NCBI GenBank assembly: GCA_024404655.1
Contig: JAKSPR010000050.1
Location: 1 to 12,106, forward strand
Direction of reading: 5' to 3'
Origin: Clostridia bacterium
Lineage (GTDB): Bacteria > Bacillota > Clostridia > Oscillospirales > CAG-272
Length of the DNA stretch: 12,106 nt
The position numbers and the translations under genes were made by a program. The notes below the pieces were generated by a model. That model was not told the origin of the DNA. It made no database searches and saw only the letters and a list, made by a program, of their open reading frames with translations. This document shows, piece by piece, positions 1 through 5,734 of the stretch (within the stretch, counting starts at the first letter, position 1; every line of letters starts with the position of its first letter).

Positions 1-434
1 CCGCTCAATCCCATTGATTTACCGATTTCATCGTCTGTTCTTAACTTCGCCGCAACTTGCGGCGAAGTAGATTTGCCCTGATGTTTCAACGCCTCGTATT
101 TCATCTTATACGCAAACGCCTTTTCGCTGGGCAACAGATTTTCTCTCTGAATATTGCTGTCCACCATCAGGATCACAGCCTCGTCGTCGGTCATATCCCG
201 CACCAGCACCGGGAGCTTGTCCAGCCCCAAAGAAAGCGCAGCGGCCTTTCTGCGGTGCCCGGAGACGATCTCATAGCCGTCCTCGGTAGGACGTGCCAGC
301 AGCGGAGACAGCACGCCGTATTTCTGAATGCTGTCGCAAAGCTCCTGAAAGGATTCGTCGTCCTTCACCTGAAACGGATGATCCTTGAAGCCGTGCAGCT
401 CAGCGACGGCGATTTCCTGTACCTGTTCGCTCAT
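1..434 (-). CDS. ParB/Spo0J-family partition protein, N-terminal part (runs off left edge)
   Basis: An open minus-strand frame starts at the ATG at 434-432 and is still open at base 1, giving 144 whole codons. The translation begins MSEQVQEIAVAEL. It has the ParB/Srx-like N-terminal fold signature: a first strand with a YEIVSGHRRKAAA box at residues 54-66 (the nucleotide-binding 'G-x-R-R' box of ParB) and NIQRENLLPSEKAFAY at 94-109, the conserved segment before the DNA-binding helix-turn-helix. The helix-turn-helix itself should lie beyond the left edge. The start is supported by a strong GAGGAGGT Shine-Dalgarno 8 bases upstream and by a 4-base ATGA overlap with the preceding ORF. Relatives segregate plasmids, chromosomes or conjugative elements by binding parS-like sites with a ParA partner. 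No parA is visible here. The closeness to clostridial mobile-element ParBs, not the chromosomal Spo0J, is my judgement from the residue pattern. Confidence 0.88.
   Translation of the reverse strand, partial: MSEQVQEIAVAELHGFKDHPFQVKDDESFQELCDSIQKYGVLSPLLARPTEDGYEIVSGHRRKAAALSLGLDKLPVLVRDMTDDEAVILMVDSNIQRENLLPSEKAFAYKMKYEALKHQGKSTSPQVAAKLRTDDEIGKSMGLS
44..68. repeat. Perfect 25-base inverted repeat inside parB
   Basis: Arms of 12 bases (ACTTCGCCGCAA and its exact complement) flank a single base at 56. The repeat falls in parB codons for the stretch TSPQVAAKL, just before the expected helix-turn-helix. It could be a binding or hairpin site, or a chance product of codon choice in a conserved peptide. 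No function is shown. Confidence 0.6.
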
Positions 435-574
435 CGTGCCGCACCTCCTCTCACGGTGCGGTCATCCGGCAGGGCGGCGCAGACGTCCACCTGCCACACG
501 GGCTTGTCCCGTCTGCGTGAATCATCCTCCGTGATCTGCATGGAATAGAGGTAGCCCGGAATCGGCACATTCAT
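431..574 (-). CDS. Small ORF translationally coupled to parB, function unknown
   Basis: A 47-codon minus-strand frame (MNVPIPGYLYSMQITEDD...) ends with the TGA at 433-431, which overlaps the parB ATG in an ATGA arrangement. This is typical of co-translated operon genes and is the main reason to think it is real. No clear Shine-Dalgarno precedes the ATG at 574. The same frame stays open upstream to an ATG at 658, which would add residues including the element/catalase junction sequence. It could therefore be a complete short gene, or the C-terminal end of a longer protein cut by the junction. I recognise no domain. The C terminus is rich in Arg, Asp and Gly. Confidence 0.45.
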   Translation of the reverse strand: MNVPIPGYLYSMQITEDDSRRRDKPVWQVDVCAALPDDRTVRGGAAR

Positions 575-629
575 GGTTTCAGCCCGGAATACCGCTGAAA
601 ACCCTTGATTTTGGCGGGGTTTCGGGAGG

Positions 630-1118
630 GTGTTTCTTTGCGTCTGCGATTTGGGCACCGAAGAACTCGCACACCTTGAAATGATCGGTGCGCTTGTGCA
701 TCAGCTGACACGGGGGATGACGCCGGAGGAAGTGAAGCAGAACGGGTTGGAGGACTACTTTGTTGATCATACAAACGGGGTATATCCGCAGTCTGCGGCG
801 GGGGTTCCGTTCTCAGCGGCAGCGCTGCAGTCGAAGGGGGACATCATCACCGATCTGCAGGAAGACATGGCGGCGGAAATGAAAGCGCGGACGACGTACG
901 ACAACATTCTGCGGCTATCCGACAACTATGATGTCAATCAGGTCATCAAATTCCTGCGCGAACGGGAGGTTGTCCATTATCAGCGGTTCGGCGAGCTTCT
1001 GCGCATCACGCAGGAGCATCTGGACGAAAAGAATTTCTTTGCCGTCAATCCGGGATTTGATCAGAAATCACATCCCAGAGCCGGTATGTGTTCAGGCAAA
1101 GGGTGCGACAAAAAATAA
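630..1118 (+). pseudogene. Manganese catalase / CotJC-type spore coat protein, 5'-truncated
   Basis: The frame matches the C-terminal two thirds of the ferritin-like di-manganese catalase family, closest in flavour to the spore-coat protein CotJC. Homology starts abruptly at DLGTEELAHLEM (codon at 648) and runs to a tail ending GKGCDKK. Metal ligands expected from the family are visible at E12 and H15 (EELAH), E83 (AAEMKAR) and H116 (EREVVHYQRF). The 33-residue gap between the last two equals that in lactobacillal Mn catalase (Glu148/His181). The first helix and its metal-binding Glu, roughly 60 residues of a CotJC of about 190-200 residues, are missing. The GTG at 630 is the first possible start after an in-frame TGA at 606. 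The purine run GGGAGG abuts it with no spacing, so normal translation is doubtful. The loss coincides with the edge of the parB-bearing DNA. I therefore read this as a disrupted gene or an assembly join. An intact relative would break down hydrogen peroxide, in the spore coat if it is CotJC. Confidence 0.85.
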
Positions 1119-1176
1119 AAGGATTTTCCCGGATCTGAGGAGCTTCGTACCTGCGGGCGGGATAAACTGAAACCAT

Positions 1177-1221
1177 CAGCAGCGGCGGTCTGTTTCTGAC
1201 CGCTGCTGCTGTTATTTTTGT
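1177..1221 (+). terminator. Rho-independent terminator after the catalase fragment
   Basis: A 14-base-pair stem (1177-1190 with 1198-1211; one G-T wobble) closes a 7-base loop, and a T-rich run (TTATTTTTGTT) follows. It ends transcription of the Mn-catalase frame and insulates the glycosidase gene downstream. Confidence 0.9.
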
Positions 1222-1253
1222 TGGATGCTCTCCGGAAATTTTGTTCAAAAGAC

Positions 1254-1282
1254 TATACATCCCCCGGGATATGTGCTATAAT
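1254..1282 (+). promoter_or_regulatory. SigA-type promoter of the six-hairpin glycosidase gene
   Basis: A perfect -10 TATAAT at 1277-1282 is preceded by TGC (extended -10). A weak -35, TATACA, lies at 1254-1259 with 17-base spacing. The spacer contains the palindrome-like ATCCC-CC-GGGAT, and TTTTGTTCAAAA lies just upstream at 1239-1250. Both resemble sequences at the 5643-5671 promoter and could be operator sites. Confidence 0.7.
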
Positions 1283-1335
1283 AAAAGGTACAAAAATATC
1301 CTGCAATTTCCGACAATGTTTCAAGGAGTACAGCC

Positions 1336-2961
1336 ATGATTGAATTCCGTCACCGTTTGCCTGCCATGAATATCCCGGAGCAGGGGCACAACGGCACCTA
1401 TAACAACGAAGAACTTGCAATTCCCGGCATCCTGACCACCAAAGACCCGGTTCTGGGCAAATTCATGCACACCCTGCGAAAGAACATCTACTGCAGCCGT
1501 TCTCTCATCTTCCTTGGCGGCAAATGTATGATGGTCAACAAGAACTGGATCCGTGACTACGTCTATATCATGAAGGGCATGAAGTATTTTGAAGACAAAA
1601 TGCTGCCATTCCTCGATTTCATCATTGAAAACCAGAGAGAAGACGGTCAGTTCTATGAGCTTGTCAAGCAGATGGACGACTACCACTGGAAGATGGTCAA
1701 TGAGGACTGTCGGAAGCTCTATGAAGAGGACAATCTCTCCCTTGTGCGTCTGGAACTGGAAGCGGATATTGAATTCCTCGTGGTGGAAGGTGCAAAATGT
1801 CAATATCAGATCTCCGGGGATGATGCGTGGCTGGGAAAGGTCCTGCCGAACTTGGAACGCGGTATTGATTATATGACCTCCGACGAAAAGCGCTGGGACC
1901 GGGAGCATGGTCTTGTCAAACGTGCCTACACCATTGACATGTGGGATTTCATCAACAATCCTGCCTCCCCCGGCGACAGAAGAATCCACGAAAACGAGCC
2001 TATGTGTGCCATGCACGGCGACAACAGCGGTGTCTATTGTGCCATGCTGGATCTCGCCTGGCTGAACAGACGTCTTGGCAGAGAAGAAAAGGCACTTAAC
2101 TGGGAAAAACGTGCTGAAGCACTCCGGGAAAACATTTTCCGATATCTTTGGAACGGCAGTTTCTTTGTCCATCAGTTCCCCCTGAACTGTGCGCCGGAGG
2201 ATGACAAGGAGAACATCCGTCTTTCCATTTCCAATCCCTACGATATCAACCGGGGTCTTACCGATCTTGCCCAGTCCAGGGCGATCATTGAAGAATATAT
2301 GCGCAGACGGAACACCACGGAGAAATTTGCCGAATGGTTCACCGTCGATCCGCCCTATGAGAAGTTCCTCACCTACAAAAACGGCGAATATGTCAACGGT
2401 GCGATCTCTCCCTTTACCGCAGGTGAGCTTGCCAAGGCCGCGTTCAATAACGGCTATGAGGATTACGGCTGGGATATCCTCTCCCGCTTTGTGAAGCTGG
2501 CCGAGCGTGACGGCGATGTCTATTTCCTCTATTATCCCGATTCAAAGCCGCAGGATCAGCGCGGTCCCAGCACCTGGGGCGCGGCAGCACTGCTCAGCGC
2601 CATTGACGAAGGGCTTGCGGGTATTGTCAATACCGATGTGAATTACAGAAAGATCCGTTTCTCTCCCCGTTTCCCTGTGACTGACTATGAGGAACTCCGC
2701 TACTTCACGGGCTATGAAAAGAATGACACTGTTGTTGATGTGAAATACATTCTCATGGAGGCCGGTATGCGCTACGATATCACCTCCCCCGCCATTGAGA
2801 TCGACGCCCACTTCTATCTCCCCGAAGGAAAGAGCTGCGCAAAACTGCTTGTCAACGGAAAAGAAACACCCTTTACGGCGGTTTCCGTCGCGGATTCCCG
2901 GTATGTGGATGTGAAAGTTCAGGCGGAGAAGACCGTATCCTTTGAAATTCTGTTTGCATGA
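1336..2961 (+). CDS. Six-hairpin (alpha/alpha)6 glycosidase-like protein, cytoplasmic
   Basis: This 541-residue protein has no signal peptide and no membrane segment. Its pattern is that of the six-hairpin glycosidase superfamily (GH78/GH63/GH94-type toroids). There is an early aromatic-acidic helix with WIRDYVYIMKG at 71-81, a YTIDMWDF segment at 198-205, and HGDNSGVYCAMLDLAWL at 227-243. NGAISPFTAGELAKAAF at 354-370 and GPSTWGAAALLSAIDEGLAG at 410-429 form the late barrel helices. A beta-rich C-terminal domain (about 455-541) follows, as in GH78 and GH94 enzymes. Candidate acids are D74 and D201, but I cannot assign catalytic roles or a GH family. An AAGGAG site 7 bases upstream supports the ATG at 1336. 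The gene is a single unit between its own promoter and a terminator. By family it should hydrolyse or rearrange an oligosaccharide inside the cell. Alpha-rhamnosidase-like activity is one possibility among several. Confidence 0.75.
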   Translation: MIEFRHRLPAMNIPEQGHNGTYNNEELAIPGILTTKDPVLGKFMHTLRKNIYCSRSLIFLGGKCMMVNKNWIRDYVYIMKGMKYFEDKMLPFLDFIIENQREDGQFYELVKQMDDYHWKMVNEDCRKLYEEDNLSLVRLELEADIEFLVVEGAKCQYQISGDDAWLGKVLPNLERGIDYMTSDEKRWDREHGLVKRAYTIDMWDFINNPASPGDRRIHENEPMCAMHGDNSGVYCAMLDLAWLNRRLGREEKALNWEKRAEALRENIFRYLWNGSFFVHQFPLNCAPEDDKENIRLSISNPYDINRGLTDLAQSRAIIEEYMRRRNTTEKFAEWFTVDPPYEKFLTYKNGEYVNGAISPFTAGELAKAAFNNGYEDYGWDILSRFVKLAERDGDVYFLYYPDSKPQDQRGPSTWGAAALLSAIDEGLAGIVNTDVNYRKIRFSPRFPVTDYEELRYFTGYEKNDTVVDVKYILMEAGMRYDITSPAIEIDAHFYLPEGKSCAKLLVNGKETPFTAVSVADSRYVDVKVQAEKTVSFEILFA

Positions 2962-2973
2962 GATCACGATAAC

Positions 2974-3005
2974 AAAAAAGACCGGTTGTCCGGTCTTTTT
3001 TTATG
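2974..3005. terminator. Bidirectional terminator between convergent genes
   Basis: The arms AAAAAAGACCGG (2974-2985) and CCGGTCTTTTTT (2990-3001) enclose a TTGT loop. The T run follows on the plus strand and, through the A run, on the minus strand. It serves both the glycosidase gene ending at 2961 and the minus-strand operon ending at 3028. Confidence 0.92.
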
Positions 3006-3027
3006 TTTCTGGAATCTTATTTTAAGA

Positions 3028-3372
3028 TCAGGATTCATCAGATGTTTCGTCTTTCCATACATCCTTTGCCAGACGGAATACTGCCCAGGCCTTGGGCCAG
3101 CCCACATACATTGCGGCATGAGTGACGATCGCTGCGATTTCCTCTTTTGTCACGCCGTGTGTTTTTGCATTCTGCAGATGATAGGTCAGCGACGAATCCG
3201 TGATGCCGGAGGCCATGAGAGAAACCACGGTGACGATGCACTTGGTTTTCAGATCAATGGCTTCTTCGTTCCAAACCTCCCCGAACAGCACATCGTCATT
3301 GAGATGCGCAAACATCGGTGCAAATTCTCCCAGCTGATCTCTGCCTGCTGTCTGTTTGATTTTTTCGCTCAT
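3028..3372 (-). CDS. Carboxymuconolactone decarboxylase / AhpD-like family protein
   Basis: A 114-residue protein of the all-helical CMD/AhpD family. Recognisable parts are TKCIVTVVSLMASG (43-56), the helix with H65 (TYHLQNAKTHGVTKEEIAAI) and the conserved HAAMYVGWPKAWAVFRLA at 85-102, matching the family's 'HxAxYxGxPxA' pattern. It has one cysteine (C45) instead of the CxxC of peroxidase-active AhpD, so it resembles the gamma-carboxymuconolactone decarboxylase branch. Many gut members of that branch have unknown substrates. I chose the ATG at 3372 because a GGGAGG site lies 9 bases upstream. An in-frame ATG at 3417 lacks one and would overlap the preceding gene. Only one base separates the start from the aldo/keto reductase stop, which implies coupled expression. 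It is the last gene of the operon. Confidence 0.88.
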   Translation of the reverse strand: MSEKIKQTAGRDQLGEFAPMFAHLNDDVLFGEVWNEEAIDLKTKCIVTVVSLMASGITDSSLTYHLQNAKTHGVTKEEIAAIVTHAAMYVGWPKAWAVFRLAKDVWKDETSDES

Positions 3373-3373
3373 A

Positions 3374-4426
3374 TCAAGTTTCCTCCCTGATTTTCTGATT
3401 TCCTGTGGACCATACATGCTGTTTCATGGATGCTGCGGGCTTATTCTGCGCCATCACGCCGACCAGCGGATGGGGGACGTAAGGGGCTTCCAGATAAGAG
3501 GATTCTTCTTCCGTGAGGGTGAGTTCTGCTGCCTTCACAGCGCCGTCGATATGCTCCGGTTTCGTTGCACCGACCACGGGGGAAGTGACTCTGGAGATCA
3601 GCCATGCAAGGGCGATTTCCGTCATGGTCACACCTCGTGCCGAAGCAAGTTCCGCGACACGGCGGATGATGACGTTGTCCTCATCTGCCGTCGCATCATA
3701 TTTGAATTTTGCGTAAGCGTCCTCTGCTGCGCGTCTGGTACTGTTTTCTCCGGGCAGACGGGACAGCCGGCCTCCGGCAAGTGCGCTGTAGGGGGTCAGG
3801 GCGATGTTGTCCTCCTGACAGAAGGGGACCATTTCCCGTTCCTCCTCCCGGAAGATCAGATTATAGTGTCCCTGCACGGAGACGAATTTTGCAAAGCCCT
3901 CCTGCTCCGCCTGGGCGTTGGCTTTCGCAAGCTGCCATGCAAAGCAGTTGGAAATGCCGATATACCGTGCTTTTCCGGCCTTTACCACGCGGTTGAGCCC
4001 GTCGAGAATATCATAGATGGGGGTATTCCAGTCCCACATGTGGTAGATATAAAGGTCCACATATTCCATGCCGAGGTTGTGAAGGCTGGTGTCAATCATA
4101 TTGGCGATATGCTGCTGTCCGGTCACGCCGCGCTCGATTTCCTCCGGGGTACGCGGCAGAAACTTGGTCGCAACGACCACATCTTCCCGCCGGGCAAAGT
4201 CCGCAAGTGCGCGTCCCACATACTGCTCACTGGTACCGCTCTGATAGGCGATTGCCGTATCGAAGAAGTTGATTCCAGATTCCAGGCCGTGCCGGATGAC
4301 CGCCCGCGTGTGTTCCTCGTCAATGGTCCAGCTGTGCTGTCCCCGTCCGGCATCGCCGAAGCCCATGCACCCCATATAGACGGGGGATACCAGAAGTTCC
4401 GATGTTCCCAGTTTCCGATAGTTCAT
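3374..4426 (-). CDS. Aldo/keto reductase
   Basis: A 350-residue NAD(P)H-dependent aldo/keto reductase with a TIM-barrel pattern. The catalytic tetrad is visible: D56 and Y61 in NFFDTAIAY, K88 in VVVATKF and H129 in DLYIYHMWDW. The ISN segment (YIGISNCFAWQL) and the C-terminal nucleotide-binding loop around SPVVGATKPEHI are also present. Length is slightly above the usual 320-340. The ATG at 4426 is preferred because AAGGGAG lies 6 bases upstream and MNYRKLGTSELLVSP is a typical start. An in-frame ATG at 4450 has no ribosome site. It lies 32 bases after the CmpB-HD gene and runs directly into the CMD-family gene, so the two redox-type proteins are probably made together. Its carbonyl substrate is unknown. 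Confidence 0.95.
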   Translation of the reverse strand: MNYRKLGTSELLVSPVYMGCMGFGDAGRGQHSWTIDEEHTRAVIRHGLESGINFFDTAIAYQSGTSEQYVGRALADFARREDVVVATKFLPRTPEEIERGVTGQQHIANMIDTSLHNLGMEYVDLYIYHMWDWNTPIYDILDGLNRVVKAGKARYIGISNCFAWQLAKANAQAEQEGFAKFVSVQGHYNLIFREEEREMVPFCQEDNIALTPYSALAGGRLSRLPGENSTRRAAEDAYAKFKYDATADEDNVIIRRVAELASARGVTMTEIALAWLISRVTSPVVGATKPEHIDGAVKAAELTLTEEESSYLEAPYVPHPLVGVMAQNKPAASMKQHVWSTGNQKIREET

Positions 4427-4458
4427 GTTGTCTCCCTTTCTTCCGCTCATGGGCAGAT

Positions 4459-5601
4459 TTACGGTTTTTTTTCGTTTTCGCTGTTCTTATCTTTCCGGAA
4501 TGTCTCGATCAGGGCACAGTATTTATCCACAAGGCAGAGCAGGATCGCCTCTCTGGATTTCGGGATCTTTGTGATCGTGAGAGGCCACATGTGGCTCCGG
4601 ATCGCGGATTTCACCTTATCGGAGATTCCGAAAGAGCGCTCCGCGTTTTCTTCTGCGATGGCGGGATGATCGAATCCGTGGGTCTTCCGCTCGGGTTTGC
4701 CGTCGTGCCAGTCATAGAGATAGAAATCATGGAGCATGGCAGCTTCCACCAGCTCTTTTTCGTCGGCGTTCAGGTGGAGACGTTCATTCAAGACAAAGCT
4801 GACCCATGCCACATTTTTGCAGTGTTCCAGCGTTGTGGTGTCGCCGTGCTGGATATAGTGATCCATCTGCTGTACTTCCGGGGAATCCATGAAGTCCTTG
4901 ATGAGCTCTGCAAATTTCTGTTCCCGGATGCGTGCCGCGATGGCGTTTTTCCGTGTGGGGAATTTGAAAACGGAGATTCTTGATACCGCCTTGCTGTAAA
5001 GACCGCTGCCGGAATAGATCATGTGATAGACGCGGTTGGTCATGCGGTTCTGGAAGGCCTCGTCCAGCTCCGACACCCGTTTCTGGAAGTCGGTCAGTGC
5101 CGATACCGTCAGGGTTGCATCGGCGGAGAGAATCGCCACAAGCAGCAGCGTCAGCAGCTCCGCAAGCCACAGGGGGAAGTGCGACAGAAGGGAAACCGTC
5201 GCCGGGATGATGAATTTCATGACCAGGATGGATGCTGCGCCGAAAGCAAGAGACGTGGGGACGCTCGTCCGTCCGCCGATGTTCAGCGGAACCTCGGAAT
5301 AATCCCACCATCTGGCGTGGAACACCTTTTCAAGGATCCAGGAAGTGGGATACTCTAAAATCATACTGACAAGGAATCCGAAAAGGAAGATCATCCAGAC
5401 GGACATCTCCGGGAGCACGCCCAGCCGGGTCAGGTCATAGACCCCAAGACCGATCATACCGCCGCAGCCGTAGATGGGACATAAAGGGCCGTAGAGAAAT
5501 CCCCGGTTCTGCCAGCCGCGCCGGCAGATCGTACAGTAAATGCTTTCCCAGATCCAGCCCATGATGCTGAAAACAAAAACGGAGAGAAGATAGATATTCA
5601 T
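4459..5601 (-). CDS. CmpB-family membrane protein fused to an HD-domain phosphohydrolase
   Basis: A 380-residue two-part protein. Residues 1-170 form the 'putative ABC transporter permease' CmpB family domain. They have about five membrane helices (2-21, 37-55, 67-89, 115-136, 144-166) and the family's hallmark segments GFLYGPLCPIYGCGG (34-48) and RWWDYSEVPLNIGGRTSVP (97-115). A basic, probably helical linker leads to a cytoplasmic HD domain (about 225-370). Its metal-site residues are H260 (TLEHCKNV), H291-D292 (MLHDFYL), H308 or H312, H337 (IRSHMWP) and D359 (LVDKY). By family, the HD part would cleave phosphate esters, possibly a nucleotide, and the membrane part is of unproven function. 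An upstream ATG at 5616 would add five residues. I prefer 5601 because TGGAG lies 9 bases upstream, while 5616 has no ribosome site. First gene of a three-gene operon. The C terminus is encoded by a run of eight A. Confidence 0.85.
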   Translation of the reverse strand: MNIYLLSVFVFSIMGWIWESIYCTICRRGWQNRGFLYGPLCPIYGCGGMIGLGVYDLTRLGVLPEMSVWMIFLFGFLVSMILEYPTSWILEKVFHARWWDYSEVPLNIGGRTSVPTSLAFGAASILVMKFIIPATVSLLSHFPLWLAELLTLLLVAILSADATLTVSALTDFQKRVSELDEAFQNRMTNRVYHMIYSGSGLYSKAVSRISVFKFPTRKNAIAARIREQKFAELIKDFMDSPEVQQMDHYIQHGDTTTLEHCKNVAWVSFVLNERLHLNADEKELVEAAMLHDFYLYDWHDGKPERKTHGFDHPAIAEENAERSFGISDKVKSAIRSHMWPLTITKIPKSREAILLCLVDKYCALIETFRKDKNSENEKKP

Positions 5602-5642
5602 TGTGATAGGCTCCATGTTGTCAAATAGAATGATACGAATCT

Positions 5643-5671
5643 ATTATACCGCTCCCCGGGGACGCGAACAA
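5643..5671 (-). promoter_or_regulatory. SigA-type promoter of the CmpB-HD operon
   Basis: Read on the minus strand: a -35 TTGTTC (5671-5666), a 17-base spacer and a perfect -10 TATAAT (5648-5643), about 40 bases before the start codon. The spacer holds the 10-base palindrome TCCCCGGGGA (5653-5662). TGTTCAAAAAA lies just upstream (5687-5677). Confidence 0.75.
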
Positions 5672-5734
5672 GTATCTTTTTTGAACATTTTGTTTACAAA
5701 AAAACAATGTTTCGGACCTCATCGGGTTTGTGTG

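Larger units (their letters stand above)
1..650. mobile_element. Probable end of an integrative/conjugative-type element
   Basis: This stretch carries a plasmid/ICE-style parB gene and a translationally coupled small ORF on the minus strand. It stops where a decapitated manganese-catalase reading frame begins on the plus strand. ParB-like genes of this type (SGHRR box, then an NxQRE...SEKAFAY box) are common in clostridial conjugative elements. I infer that the left side is mobile DNA and that the boundary lies near 640-650. No integrase, terminal repeat or target duplication is visible, because only one boundary is inside the window. A chimeric assembly join would look the same. Confidence 0.4.

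Noticed and set aside
1321..2172. 283-codon open frame antisense to the six-hairpin glycosidase gene
   Set aside because: It lies entirely within a better-supported coding gene and its leader, has no ribosome site, and its translation resembles no family. It is a codon-bias shadow.
3356..4669. 437-codon plus-strand frame across the aldo/keto reductase region
   Set aside because: It is antisense to the reductase with its full catalytic tetrad and to the CMD start. The translation is Cys/His-rich and has no domain.
5672..5734. Terminator after the GH123-like gene
   Set aside because: Only a weak A/T-rich inverted repeat (TTGTTT...AAACAA near 5691-5708) is present, and it overlaps the upstream region of the next promoter. 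There is no GC-rich stem followed by a T run on the minus strand.
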